64,000 bases of DNA from Skeletonema tropicum (GCA_037178625.1 CM074129.1:434001-498000), one strand, 5' to 3'. Numbered from the stretch's first letter, positions 20,720 to 31,820 are shown. The notes: a model not told the origin generated them from the letters alone. Program-made: numbers and translations.

Positions 20720-22160
20720 GAATGCGTTTGCAGTTGTCATCCTACCGCACACGGTGGTCCAAGCGAGCTCTCCCGTGCGATTTGATTTGCAGAAGTTTGA
20801 ATAAACTCTTTCGTCTCAACGTCGAGGCACGCAGCTCTCCTCCCCACGTTCAAATCACCTGCATCCTGACGAAAGAGATATGTCTCCTTCACCTTAACAC
20901 CTCAAACTTCCAACCTGCTCGTAGGCACAAGGCGACAATCGGTGGGCCAATAGTACTTGCATTGGCTACCATGCTTCCGACGCCTTTTCGGGCAGAGTGA
21001 GTTCCAAGTTCTTGCCAGTCGATCCCCATGGAAAACAAATCATCCTTGAGATAACTGAAGAGATCAAGCATGCTTCGTGCCGGTAAACAATGGCTTCCCC
21101 TGTTGAAGAACCTCCGGGAACGTGAAGATGTACCGTGCAAACGCTAGCACTAGACAGAGATGAAGCTTTTCTGGATTGGCAAAACAATGCCATGGACCGT
21201 GCAAGTCACCATGCTGCTTGCCCTTCTCCTTCCCGAATTTAATCTTCAAGTATTCATTCTCAAAATCGATGTGTATCATTTGCGCATTCATGCAGTTTTT
21301 ACTCCTATTCATCAGATTCCAGTCTAAAAGAAACACAAGGTGACTAAAAATATCACGTTTTGTCCACTTCGAAATAAATGCTCCGCAATCAGCTCGAATG
21401 CTTCAGGCTTCAACACAGCTTTGCCCTTCGTAAGCTTGAGACCAAGGTGTTGCTTGGCGGCGGTGACGTGGCGAGTAATTCCTTTGATGTAGGTCCCAAG
21501 CTCTTGCGCAAAAGGCATCTCCACTCTCGCTACTTTGTAGACCCAGGCAACCGCACTGCGTATGCCATTATATTGGTCAATTGATTGGAAGACTTTAAGT
21601 CGAACTCTACCATCTTCGACTACCATGTCGGAGGTGATTTCATCTTCGATTTTCATTTCTTTCATGTATTTTTCAGCACATGAACGTTCAACCTCAACAA
21701 TATTATACTTGGAGGCCATGTACTCCACAACTGTATCATAATCAAGAGAGTTGTCTCCATCAATCTTAATGAAACTGTTGTGGTGCTGCCCATCATGCAA
21801 TGGTACGATAGCGTTGGCAGCATGGACGATAAATTTCTCAGCGCCGTCCTCTTCTTATTCTTCTCTGCCTTATCTTTATTATCGGCATCGGTCTTATTTT
21901 CCAGGTGCTGATCGGTCAATTTTTCTTTGTGATTATCGAAGAGATCAACACCAAATCGAATGAGATGGCCGAGGTAAATTTTCATGCTACCGACGGCAAC
22001 AAAACTAAACTCTTTTCGACAAGATTTTTGGATGCCCTTGCAGCGGCTGCAGGAGCGCTACGGGAGGCTTTCGGGCGCGATTGTTTTGCCGACGCTCTCT
22101 TCTTTCTAGGGCGGCTGCCCTCGGAGACTTCTGTTTCGCCATTGTTGTCAGTGTGATGGA
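20720..22160 (-). pseudogene. tyrosine recombinase (Crypton-like), multiply frameshifted
   Basis: Open pieces follow one another on the minus strand in different frames. A Lys/Arg/Ala-rich N-terminal piece lies near 22000-22160. A core-binding-like piece (21324-21800) contains VFQSIDQYNGIRSAVAW. A piece at 21064-21336 contains LDWNLMNRSKN and FGKEKGKQHGD. A piece at 20889-21140 has THSARKGVGSMV followed by CLRAGW; HSAR matches the HxxR motif of tyrosine recombinases. After a further break, KETYLFRQDAGD and VGRRAACLDVETKEF continue in a third frame. The family is common in stramenopile genomes as Crypton-type elements (family knowledge). At least three frame breaks make it inactive. Palindromes lie on both sides. 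Confidence 0.7.
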
Positions 22161-22278
22161 TGATATGAGTTAGTGGTACTTTAAGGGTGGTGTCATGGAT
22201 TTTAGGATCTTTTTTGCGAAGCGGCGGGCCTGCTGCTCTCGTGGCTTCTCATGGGCAGTCCAGTGGCCGTCCGGTCCT

Positions 22279-22301
22279 CCCAGTGTAAAGTTACACTGAA
22301 A
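22279..22301. repeat. palindrome flanking the recombinase relic, right
   Basis: cccagtgtaaagttacactg followed by aaa: the inverted arms cagtgtaa and ttacactg around a 2-base centre. It is the inverted counterpart of the palindrome at 20470-20493, with one length difference in the centre. Half-sites (ttttacactggg and ttttacactc) recur at about 22396 and 22448. Confidence 0.6.
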
Positions 22302-22795
22302 AGTGAGGTAGAAATCATGTAATTTCCCTTGCCGCATTTTGCCGCGCAACACAGCGAACACAGCCAGAGATATTACAAATTTGTATTTCAAGAAAATGTG
22401 TAGATTTTACACTGGGAAAGGACGTAAAGTACGGAATTCCGATGTATTTTACACTCAAATTTTCGTTAAGTAGGGTTAAATTGGGGTGCAGTTTGTGTGT
22501 CGGTCGTAGATAGTAAAGGGACAAATAACCGGGACATTTATTTGACATCCATCACCCGCGAACCTGCTAACAATCTGATCGTATTTTGAAGGTTCGTAAA
22601 ATGTCCTGTCACGATTAGAGCCGAATCCTGCCATGTTAGGCCTCAAGCGACACCACGTTCTCGGCGCCCGGCACCGCACTCTCAAAGCAGCAAATCAGAG
22701 CAAAAGCAGCTCAGTCGAGCTGGCCTTAATTACATTAAGTGCTCATTATTGTGAATTATACTCAGTAATTGTAAGTGTTAGATGCATTCTAGACG

Positions 22796-23917
22796 ATGGC
22801 GGCCGGAACTGTAAATGATAAAGGCAACTCTCCTCCTTTGGTTCTCAGCAGCGACAACCACGGACACGAAGATGACTCAACTACTTCAGACGTCACTTGG
22901 CCGGAGATTGATGGTGATGGCCACTTAGGAGACCTCGCTCATATTCACGACCCTGGCTATTATGATTGCAAGCTGAGCATGGAGCCAGAGCACTCGCCTA
23001 TCCCGAGTGTGGTTTCATGCATACAACTTGAAGAGACCAAGACAGAACTTGAAGGGACGAAGACAGAAAATGATGGCCAAGATGTCACAGCAGAATACAT
23101 CAATGAGATCGTCGAGTTGAAGCTCCAATTGGCGATTTATCGAGCAGAGATTGACGAGCTCAAAACGAGTTTGAATAGATGTATGTTGGACAACGAAACA
23201 CTTTTAGCAGAGAAAAGTGCATTGGTCGATGAGATTGCTCATTACAGGCAGTCCGGTCTTGACGAATCCGCTAAGTCCGTCCTCGATGGCTCCAGCTACT
23301 CCGCATCATCCCTTCGCAGCAGCATCCTCTCAATGGGTTGGAGAAGGAGCGATCAACGAAAGAATGGGTCTATTGCAATGCTCCTCGAGTCTAACTCTCA
23401 ACTTCTCCTGCAGAATTCACAACTTCAGGTAGAAAACAATGCCCTCCGTAAATCACTACAGGCGAATATTTTGGGGAACAGGCAAACACGACGAGAAGAT
23501 CGAGATACCATGTCCAATGATGTGCAGCAGCCCCAAAGTGCTCACAAGAGAGCCTCAATCGGCACCTACGAGACAGCCAATGAAACGTTATCGGTATCTT
23601 CTCCGATGCCAGATCATTGGCCTGCTTTGAATGATCCTTATTTAGATGAAGTAAGAACTGATGAGATATCGTCACAGTCACATGCTTCAACAACGGGAGC
23701 ATGGATAGGAGGGCATGATGAGAGAGAGGACAGGATATATGATGATGATGTAATGTGGCCTGCACGTGGAAGTCATACCGATGATGAGAATGAGAGCCAT
23801 TATAGCAACAACAGCTATACTAGTTGTACCGAAGAGCAGGATTGCAATGACATCAATCTCTTCAGCGGTATTGGGAACTCATGGGCTCACGCACGGAATG
23901 TATCCTTCTCTCATTGA
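22796..23917 (+). CDS. coiled-coil protein, array copy 1
   Basis: 373 aa, unknown function. The start ATGGCGGCC matches the start of the paralogue at 28065. The acidic N-terminal region (about 1-90) contains DVTWPEIDG and EHSPIPSVVSC. A heptad-rich coiled coil (about 95-155) has VELKLQLAIYRAEIDELK. A second short coil (about 200-225) has LLQNSQLQVENNALRKSL. The C-terminal region holds MPDHWPALNDPYLDEV, DDVMWPA and a terminal DCNDINLFSGIGNSWAHARN. Compared with the paralogue it has an insert that duplicates ETKTE. No signal peptide or membrane span. It is the first of three related units on the same strand, so the locus grew by tandem duplication. Confidence 0.8.
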   Translation: MAAGTVNDKGNSPPLVLSSDNHGHEDDSTTSDVTWPEIDGDGHLGDLAHIHDPGYYDCKLSMEPEHSPIPSVVSCIQLEETKTELEGTKTENDGQDVTAEYINEIVELKLQLAIYRAEIDELKTSLNRCMLDNETLLAEKSALVDEIAHYRQSGLDESAKSVLDGSSYSASSLRSSILSMGWRRSDQRKNGSIAMLLESNSQLLLQNSQLQVENNALRKSLQANILGNRQTRREDRDTMSNDVQQPQSAHKRASIGTYETANETLSVSSPMPDHWPALNDPYLDEVRTDEISSQSHASTTGAWIGGHDEREDRIYDDDVMWPARGSHTDDENESHYSNNSYTSCTEEQDCNDINLFSGIGNSWAHARNVSFSH

Positions 23918-23959
23918 AAGGAGGTGCAGATTCACACTAGGGAAGCGGCATTGAATGTA

Positions 23960-24174
23960 ATTACATTAAAGGTGTTCTCATTATGTACTTACATAGGAGT
24001 ACAATATGTAGTTGATGTTGTCTTCTGTAAATTGTCTCGCTGGCACTAAGCACCCTTCGGCACTGCAGTCGCAGAATATCTTGAAGATGGCTTCTCAGCT
24101 TGCTCGTTGCATGTAGCAAGCTAACATCGCTCCGTGGTCTATCATTACAATCCATCCACGGCAGCAAAGCTTGA
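23960..24174 (+). repeat. duplicated 3' flank of the coiled-coil unit
   Basis: The stretch with ctcgctggcactaagcaccc downstream of copy 1 recurs at about 29265-29300 downstream of copy 3. It shows that the duplicated unit included flanking DNA as well as the coding part. Confidence 0.6.
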
Positions 24175-24252
24175 GATTTTCACCTTTAGTATCCAGTGGT
24201 CATTGTGAGTTATGCACAATTGTAAGTGTTTCATTCGAAAGACGACGACGAT
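24175..24252 (+). repeat. copy of the array promoter/5' leader without its gene
   Basis: The segment tggtcattgtgagttatgca followed later by ttcgaaagacgacgacgatg is nearly the same as the sequence just before and at the start codon of the coiled-coil gene at 28065. Here the ATG is followed by unrelated sequence (acatcacaccg). This is therefore a 5' remnant of a further unit of the array. Confidence 0.6.
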
Positions 24253-24599
24253 GACATCACACCGATTTCACATCGCGCATCCCGTGTTAAATTTTTTTAC
24301 TAGTAAACTAATGTACAGTCACATAACATACCGTCTTACGTACAAAAATAACAAGCAGCACCACGACTTTTTTTTAATTTGCGCTGCAATAGCATCGAGG
24401 AAGTTACCATCATAACCACCAATAACAACGGCATCATTCGGTAGACCGTTGCGAAAACTTACGAATCCAATCTATACCATATATTCAACTTACTGTTAAA
24501 TTTTCGCAACGACGCATTGAACAGTCAAGACAGCACAGTACGGTCATAAACACAACTACCCTGCACACCTCGCCATCTTTTTTCAACACAACGAGCGCA

Positions 24600-26151
24600 A
24601 TGGAGACAATCAACGTCAAAGATTGTCCACGAGAAAAACCCGAATTATTATTAGCGGGTATGCTATTGTATATATGCAAGTACTCAATGATTTCCCATTG
24701 GTACCGCATCTGGGATCGTGATGAGGACAACCCTCCACCGGAAGTACGTCAAATCATGGACGCCGACAAGTTGGGAAATATTTTACAATTGAACAAATTA
24801 TCATTACAAAAATTCGCTGGAATAGACGATGACCTCTGGATATGGGTATTAGAACAATGTAAGTTGGTGAAAGTAAATGCAGCTGATAAAGTCATCTGTG
24901 CAGGCGCTGATAAATGGAAAGCATTTTTTGAGGAACACACGATTGATGCAGAGGTCGTCTCCGCCGCACCATTGAAATCAAGTACGCGGTGGTACATTCG
25001 TCTAGGACGAAAAACAGATAAGTGGGAAAAATGTTACCCCAGTGTATTAAAACAGGCGAATGACGGAAAGCTGTATCCGCCTCGTTGCCCAGGGATGGAA
25101 GTGATCGGTCGGAGAGTAAATGCAGAATTGCGTGTTTGGTATGAGGAACAAAACTACCCCGAGGAAGATGACTGGGTCTGTGACGACACCTGCGAAAAAG
25201 ACAACAATGATAATGTCGGCGACAATTTCAACAGCAACAAATGCGCTGACAGCGAAGCTGCCAATCCACATGCAACAGAACGGCCTTCGGTGGGCAACAC
25301 AAAGTTTCCACTTCTAGAAAAATATGGGTTGGCAGATCTTGATTTGTCGGACAACGCAAGCAACGATTATTTCAAGCGTATCTTGGGGGAAATGGTGGCA
25401 AAGCAACAGCAACACACGGAAGAAAAGAATGTAATTGATTATTTCCAACTGCAACAGAATACTACTACAACCGCAGTTACCATTCGTTCGCACAAGTCGG
25501 AGGAGGCATTCATGAGTTTCCACCGAAAGAATCCGTACCTCAAGGATGTGGTACGTTGTCTTCACAAGGAGGATGCAAAAGTAGGCGCAACGAGATTGGC
25601 AGACTTCCTTGCAAAACACCACGAGAATGAGTTCATTGATGCTGCAAATGCGGCAGGTGTCGCAGTATGTGGTGTGTTAGATGAGACAGAGAGTGCTGCT
25701 CTCTACACTGAGGCTAATTTGATCGATGAACAATGGAACACTATAATGAGGCATCTGAGAAGTGTTCAAAGTGTTCTACACGGAGAAACCATCAGCTGCA
25801 GACAAGGTAAACTTCAAAAATGACATGGACGATGCAGTTGAAAAGCACCGCGCACTAAGGGCACAAGTTGACGACAATGATGATACACCAAAGCTTCATT
25901 ATGCAGCAGATCATGGACTTGAAACTCTTGAGACACACCCTGACTTGTTTCTGATGATTGAGGAATGGGTAGAACAGTTCCATCAAACGGAAAGGAAGAG
26001 AGTGGAGGAGAGATGCAGGTTTGTCAAAGACGCAGATAAACATGCAGAAGCCGTTGGGAAGAAGAGAGCGAGTCAGAACAATGAAGATATCATGGCAAAA
26101 ACTAGAGATACGAAGAGGCCACGAGGAAAGTACAAACAAAATAACGAATAA
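24600..26151 (+). CDS. unknown protein, apparent frame break near 25770-25835
   Basis: An open frame of 407 codons (24600-25823) overlaps a second one (to 26151) that lies +1 to it. The first part has a basic-aromatic region with WYIRLGRKTDKWEKCYP and EVIGRRVNAELRVWYEEQNY, then an acidic Asn-rich linker and a helical part (YFKRILGEMVAKQQQ). The second part contains KLHYAADHGLETLETHPDL and EEWVEQFHQTERKR..ERCRF, a pattern I associate with large diatom mobile-element proteins, but I cannot name the family. Either a one-base frameshift makes it a pseudogene, or a 31-bp GT-AG segment (gtaaacttc to gatgcag) is removed, which would restore phase but is very short for an intron. It lies inside the coiled-coil array and may have inserted there. 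Confidence 0.5.
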
Positions 26152-26451
26152 TTGGTTGACATCGAGATTATACGAAGCGCTGAAAATTTAGGCATTAATA
26201 GAGCATGGCATCCGGCACCTGTTTTGGGTATCAATTTCGATCGATGTCATGGATTGGATGTTGTATGGGACGTCGTATTGAGCTAGCGGGTGGCATGTTC
26301 ATGGTGGAATCGGATCGGTTAGCTGTGAGAAAAAGGGGGCACTTAGGGGGGATAAAACCTAAACACGTAATATCTAGTAAGATTATCTATGTGACCCCCG
26401 AAAAGGGGGATGGTAGGAAATTTTTTTTTAACTAGTGGCGAAATTGGTGTG

Positions 26452-27275
26452 GACAGCCGGAACTGTAAATGATTAAACTACTTCAGACGTCTTTTGGCCG
26501 GAGATTGATGGCCATTATTTAGGAGACCTCACTCATATTCACGACCCTGGTTATTACAAGCTGAGCATGGAGCCGGAGCACTCGCCTATCCCGAGTGTAG
26601 TTTCATGCAACAACTTTTTGAAGAGACAAAGACAGAAAATGAAGACCGAGTTGTCACAGCAGAATACATCAATGAGATCGTCGAGTTGAAGCTCCAGTTG
26701 GCGATCTATCGGACAGAGATTGACGAGCTCAAAAGGAGTTTGAATAGATGTATGCTGGACAACGTGGCTCTTTTAGCAGAGAAAAGTGCATTGGTCGATG
26801 AGATTGCTCAACGCAGGCAGTCCGGTCTTGACGAATCCGCTAAGTCCGTCCTCCAAGGCTTTCGCTTCTCTGCATCATCATCCCTTCGCAGCAGCATCCT
26901 CTCAATGGGGCGGAGAAGGAGCGAACAACGAAAGAACGGGTCCATAAAAATGCTCCTCGAGTCCAACTCTCAACTTCATTGGCCTGCTTTGAATGATCCT
27001 TATTTAGATGAAGTAAGAACTGATGAGATATCGTCACAGTCACATGCTTCAACGGGGGCATGGGTAGGTTAGGTGGGCATGATGAGAGAGAGGACAGGAT
27101 ATATCATGATGATGTAATGTGTCCTGCAAGCGGAAGTCATACTGATGATAAGAGCCATGACAGCAACAATATCTATGATAGTACTATCGCAGAGCAGGAT
27201 TGCAATGACATCAATCTCTTCAGCGGTATTGGGAACTCATGGGCTCACGCACGGAATGTATCCTTCTCTCATTGA
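26452..27275 (+). pseudogene. coiled-coil protein, array copy 2 (decayed)
   Basis: Homologous to copies 1 and 3 over most of its length, but broken. The start codon region is deleted (cagccggaactgtaaatgat runs into a TAA after loss of about 60 bases). The part from LLQNSQLQ to MPDHW is missing, so SNSQL joins directly to HWPALNDPYLDEV. A 5-base insertion after ACATGGGTAGG gives a stop. The end (DCNDINLFSGIGNSWAHARN) is intact in a shifted frame. The open piece 26605-27072 alone is unlikely to make a useful protein. Confidence 0.8.
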
Positions 27276-27299
27276 AAGGAGGTGCAGATTCCCAACAGG

Positions 27300-28010
27300 C
27301 AACGATATTCAGTGTGATTAGACCACATAGCTTGCTAGCGGATTAAAGTTAATGTAAATGTGAAGATCAAATCATCTAAGTTTTACACTGATAGTTGAAC
27401 GCATTTGGGCCCCCTTTCAAATGCATTTGTTCTCATTATCATTATTTTCCAACTTGATTGAGGGGTTGAGCAAGAGGTAAGTATTGAGATTCGGGAAGAT
27501 GATTGACCGAAATAAGAATGGTTCAATGATGTCTAAGATAGCGGTATGCAACCACACACAGGGGGGTCGGGTTCCCATCTTCCAGATGAAAAGTGTGGCA
27601 GGATGAGCAGCGAAGACCCCACCTCGACTCTCCATCACCACAAAAAGGGGCGGGGTTCGGGTTCGCCCTGCGGGTTCCCATCTTCCCGATTACAACCCGA
27701 TTACACATTAAATGTAAATTCAAGCGGTAATTACTGCTTTGAAATGTACCTAAATACTGATGTCGAAGGTCGAGCTGCACGTCAAAAAAAAAAGTATGGC
27801 AGTATGGTACTGAACTTTTGTGTGCTTTGTGTGACCCCCTGTTTCAGTCAGGAGACCGAAGTATGACCCCCTTTTTTCAGCCATCGGTACTCACCTACAA
27901 AATCACAAATCACGACTTGCCCAGTGAATGCATCAACGCAGTGCTTGCCTCGCTCCGAAGGCAGCATAATGCAACTTGTTCTCCTTACAGATTTGCACCT
28001 TTAGTAGGCA
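27300..28010 (+). other. spacer between array copies 2 and 3
   Basis: The first 130 bases resemble the 3' flank of copy 3 (aagttaatg...gaagatcaaa, gcatttgggcc). A 16-base direct repeat cgggttcccatcttcc occurs at about 27567 and 27672. No gene was recognised. Confidence 0.5.
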
Positions 28011-28064
28011 ATGGTCATTGTGGTTATGCATTATTATATCTGTTGCATTCGAAAGACGACGACG

Positions 28065-29114
28065 ATGGCATCCGGAACTGTAAATGATAAAGGCAACTCT
28101 CCTCCTTTGGTTCTCAGCGGCGACAACCGCGGACATGAACATGACTCAACTACTTCAGACGTCACTTGGTCAGAGATTGATGGCCATTTAGGAGACCTCG
28201 CTCATATTCACGACCCTGACTATTACAAGCTGAGCATGGAGCCAGAGCACTCGCCTATCCCGAGTGTGGTTTCATGCATACAACTTGAAGAGACCAAGGC
28301 AGATAATGAAGACCGAGATGTCACAGCAGAATACATCAATGAGATCGTCGAGTTGAAGCTCCAGTTGGCGAACCATCGGGCAGAGATTGACGAGCTCAAA
28401 GCTAATTTGAATAGATGTATGTTGGACAACGAAGCACTTTTAGCAGAGAAAAGTGCATTGGTCGATGAGATTGCTCAACGCAGGCAGCCCGTCCTCGATG
28501 GCTCCAGCTCCTCTACATCACCTCGTCGCAGCAGCATTCTCTCAATGGGGCGGAGAAAGGGCGAACAAACTAAGGATAAATCCAAAAAAGTGCTCCTCGA
28601 GTCCAACTCTCAAAGTCTCCTGCAGAATTCACAACTTCAGGTAGAAAACAATGCCCTCCGTAAATCACTACAGTCGCCTGCACGACGAGAAGATCGAGAT
28701 ACCATGTCCAATGATGTGCAGCAGCCCCAGAGTGGTCTCTTGAGAGCCTCAACCGGCACCAACAAGACAGCCGATGAAACGTTATCGGTATCTTCTCCGA
28801 TGCCAGATCATTGGCCTGCTTTGAATGATCCTTACTTAGATGAAGTAAAAACTGATGAGATCTCGCCACATGCTTCAACGGGAGCATGGATAGGAGGTCA
28901 TGATGAGAGAGAGGACAGGATATATGATGATGTAATGTGGCCTGCATGTGGAAATCATACCGATGATGAGAATGAGAGCCACGACAGTAACAATAGCAAT
29001 AATAGTTGTACCGAAGAGCAGGATTGTAATGACATCAATCTCTTCAGCGGTATGGAACTCAAGCTTTCGGAATACATCCGTCTCTCATTGACAAGAGGCG
29101 CAGAATCACACTAG
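28065..29114 (+). CDS. coiled-coil protein, array copy 3
   Basis: 349 aa from the chosen ATG at 28065, which matches the start of copy 1 (MA-GTVNDKGNSPPLV). The frame is open upstream to 28011, but those 18 codons correspond to untranslated leader in the other copies. Layout as in copy 1: acidic head, coiled coil VELKLQLANHRAEIDELK, second short coil QLQVENNALRKSLQ, then MPDHWPALNDPYLDEV. The C-terminus differs: after NDINLFSG a small deletion shifts the frame, giving ELKLSEYIRLSLTRGAESH instead of IGNSWAHARNVSFSH. It may be functional but has lost the conserved tail. Confidence 0.75.
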   Translation: MASGTVNDKGNSPPLVLSGDNRGHEHDSTTSDVTWSEIDGHLGDLAHIHDPDYYKLSMEPEHSPIPSVVSCIQLEETKADNEDRDVTAEYINEIVELKLQLANHRAEIDELKANLNRCMLDNEALLAEKSALVDEIAQRRQPVLDGSSSSTSPRRSSILSMGRRKGEQTKDKSKKVLLESNSQSLLQNSQLQVENNALRKSLQSPARREDRDTMSNDVQQPQSGLLRASTGTNKTADETLSVSSPMPDHWPALNDPYLDEVKTDEISPHASTGAWIGGHDEREDRIYDDVMWPACGNHTDDENESHDSNNSNNSCTEEQDCNDINLFSGMELKLSEYIRLSLTRGAESH

Positions 29115-29449
29115 GTAAGCGACATTCAGTGTCATAAGACTAGCAAAGTTAATGGAAATATGAAGATCAAACAAATAAGATGTACACCAAATATTTGAAT
29201 GCATTTGGGCCTTGTCTATCGGTTGAAGAAAGTATTTATTCGTTCTAACAGTCTGCATGATACATGCATGTAAATTGACTCGCTGGCACTAAGCACCCTT
29301 CGGTAGCACTGTACTCTCAGACGTCTTTTGGCCGTACCGTGCTCGTGATCCCCTCCTTAGCTTGCTTGGTGCATCCTGCTGCGTCCACGCTTGACATCAG
29401 CTAATCTCATCGCAATTCATTCAGAGCAGCATAAGTAGCTTGTACATCC
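29115..29449. other. spacer with array 3' flank
   Basis: Contains the second copy of the ctcgctggcactaagcaccc flank (near 29280), and a ccgtaccgtgctcgtgatcc segment. No gene; it lies between convergent genes. Confidence 0.5.
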
Positions 29450-30655
29450 TTACATGATGATGATGCACCGCTTGAGATTTGCACCATGCTTAAAGCATAC
29501 TCCTCCTTTTCTAGCTTGCTTTGTGCATCCTTCACTAGTGCATATGTACTTGTACTTTTTTGCCCCGTGCCTAATGCAAACTCCTCCTTGTTGAGCTCGA
29601 CTGGTGCACCCCTCACTGCTGCATAAGTACTTCTTTGCCCCGTGCCTTTTGCAGACACCTCCATTGGCGGAAAGGTGTGTACATCCTTCTACGGAGCAGT
29701 CGTACCTGTACTTCTTTGAACCGTGCTTGATGCACACTCCTCCTTGTTGAGCATTGTTTGAGCATCCTTCGATGCTGCAACGTTTGCGTTTTGCCCCGTG
29801 CTTGATGCACACTCCTCCATTGACAACATAATGTGAACAACCTTCGATCTTGCACCTCCTGGCCTTCTTCTTGGCCCCATGCTTGAAACACACACCTCCA
29901 CTCTGTACAAACTTAGTACACCCATCTTCAGAACAAATCTTTTTGGTCTGTTTCTTTCGAGCGGTTCCCCTCGTTGCGCCTTCATGCTCTACCCAAAGAG
30001 GCTTCTTATCTATTAGACCTAAAGTGCTGCCTGGTGGAATCGTCGATGATGCGCTGGCGTTGGCAGAATCAGAAGTGGCCGCTACATCGATTGTTTTTAT
30101 GCTCTTTGACTGACAAGTAGGAGGTACAGAGAGAGAGGAACTAGGGTTGGCTTCCTTCACATTTAAGCTTTGATCGTCTTTGTTTGCTGGCGAGACCGCA
30201 CGACGGCTGTAACTCGCCGATTGCAGCTTCGACTGTCCTACGAAGTGGTAATGTATCGTTGGTATTGTAGTATTCTTTGTGAGCCTTGTATCCTGTCTTG
30301 CGAGTGAGTGAAGAATTTTATGTGGAATGCTAAAAATTAGGCAACCATTTCCATTAGATCTACCTATCACAAAAAAGGTGAGAAATTTTGATGTGCTGCT
30401 CTGTGCACAAACGCGATGCCTGAACTTGCTACTTGCTTGAAAATCTAAGAAAGAATCGAAGGAATCTTGAGAAAGGCGCGTGCTAAGCAAGCACATGGTC
30501 ACTCTTGACACGGCCGGGCCAATATCGGCTGGGGGGATAATAGAGTGTGCGAGGGGGGGGAAAGAGGGGGAAGAAAATGGCGAGGGAAGCGAGCGTAATG
30601 GTGGGAGGAGAGGTGGGAGGAGGAAGAGGAAGGAGAGACTGCGCATATTATTCAA
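29450..30655 (-). CDS. WRKY19-like zinc-finger repeat protein
   Basis: 401 aa. Residues about 240-395 hold six tandem repeats of C-x4-C-x9-C-x2-H with the signature EGC..A..GGVC.(K/R)HGAK. This is the WRKY19-like zinc-finger repeat, widespread in stramenopiles and of uncertain role (nucleic-acid or protein binding). Upstream is a Ser-rich linker. The first ~50 residues are Leu/Pro-rich and come from a purine-rich simple stretch on the other strand, so the true start may lie further downstream (Met at residue 54) or in another exon. After the sixth repeat the frame reads ANLKRCIIIM and stops. The following DNA still encodes a damaged GCTSY repeat, so the protein seems to have lost a C-terminal finger. 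Confidence 0.75.
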   Translation of the reverse strand: MNNMRSLSFLFLLPPLLPPLRSLPSPFSSPSFPPLAHSIIPPADIGPAVSRVTMCLLSTRLSQDSFDSFLDFQASSKFRHRVCAQSSTSKFLTFFVIGRSNGNGCLIFSIPHKILHSLARQDTRLTKNTTIPTIHYHFVGQSKLQSASYSRRAVSPANKDDQSLNVKEANPSSSLSVPPTCQSKSIKTIDVAATSDSANASASSTIPPGSTLGLIDKKPLWVEHEGATRGTARKKQTKKICSEDGCTKFVQSGGVCFKHGAKKKARRCKIEGCSHYVVNGGVCIKHGAKRKRCSIEGCSNNAQQGGVCIKHGSKKYRYDCSVEGCTHLSANGGVCKRHGAKKYLCSSEGCTSRAQQGGVCIRHGAKKYKYICTSEGCTKQARKGGVCFKHGANLKRCIIIM

Positions 30656-31275
30656 TGAAGTTACATAGAATTAGACTCCCTCTTGTAGTTCTCTGCATAG
30701 CGTCTCTTGTTACGCTGCATCTTCTCCTCTTGACGCAACCTCTGGTGCTCATAGTAAATTTCGTGGTCGTCAGCTAAAGCTAAAGGACAGAATACAATGT
30801 CCTTTTATTCGCGTGATCGTGATGTAAAGTGTGGAACTCCATCTTCTATGGTTGACTTGCCTTGTTCTTTGTTCAAGTAAAAATCCTTCCTTATCATTCC
30901 ACAAACTTTACATCTCTTTTGACCCGTAGCAGCGTCTGCAGTGATACCATGATTTGCCATCACCATAGCGGCAACCTGTTGTCGACGCAGAAGATCTTCC
31001 TCGGAAGATCATTCTTCCTCCTCTTCGGCTTACTTGGACACGCGGTTTCCACTCCTTTCCGTACTCTTGATATCGTTGGCGATGCCGATGTACTGGCAGC
31101 AGTTACATACAACCGTTACTGATAGGTCGGCGGCAGCGGTTGTCTCGCCCAAGTTATTCAAGCCCTTTGACGGTGACGAAGTTGGTGTAAATGATTTCAG
31201 AGTTGACTGCTCAATTGACTGCTGGCTGCATTGAATGCACCGTGACGCGTGATTAATGTCGAAAGCTCTTTCATT
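30656..31275. other. gene-free stretch
   Basis: Purine-rich run at its left edge, otherwise nothing recognised. Confidence 0.4.
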
Positions 31276-31820
31276 TTATTGACCCACTGAATCACCAGGA
31301 GGTGGTATCGTAATAATTGGTTTCGCAAAGAGGTGGAAGCGGCCTCTTCTCCTTAAGAGCTTTTCGATCTCCACTATACGCCACTTCCTGTACTTGAAAT
31401 GGCAACACGCACCAATCTCACTTATTAGAACCTTGGAAAGGATTACTCTTCTCGCTGAACCAAATCTCCTTGAACTTTTTCTCCATATCATCGTTGAAAT
31501 GTGGGGGAGCATGCTGTCCATCGCCGGCACGTTGCTTTCTTGTCAATACGTTTCTCCTACTATTTGCCTTCATGCTTTGTTTGAATGTTTGAGCATTTAG
31601 ACTTTCAAATTCATGCCTCACGATATCAATCCCTGCGTCGACAGCCATAACATCATTAGTATTTTTATCACATTGTTCTATTGTTGGGTGTTCATCAAAT
31701 GCCTACACTTGTGTTAACGTTGGTTTGCAATGAGGGCATTTAGCATCATTATACCCAAACACCTCTAAATCGTAGCAGCCCTTTTCCTTATATTTGTCGT
31801 ATTTAACTCCACTCTAACAT
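31276..31820 (-). pseudogene. decayed open frames, family not recognised
   Basis: On the minus strand a frame with a zinc-knuckle-like NDAKCPHCKPTL (about 31725) is followed after a stop by a 76-codon frame (AVDAGIDIVRHEFESLNAQ, 31418-31648). An 84-codon frame (31276-31530) then continues in another phase with FKYRKWRIVEIEKLLRRR. Composition looks protein-like across all three pieces, so this is probably a gene or element relic with at least two breaks. Confidence 0.35.
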
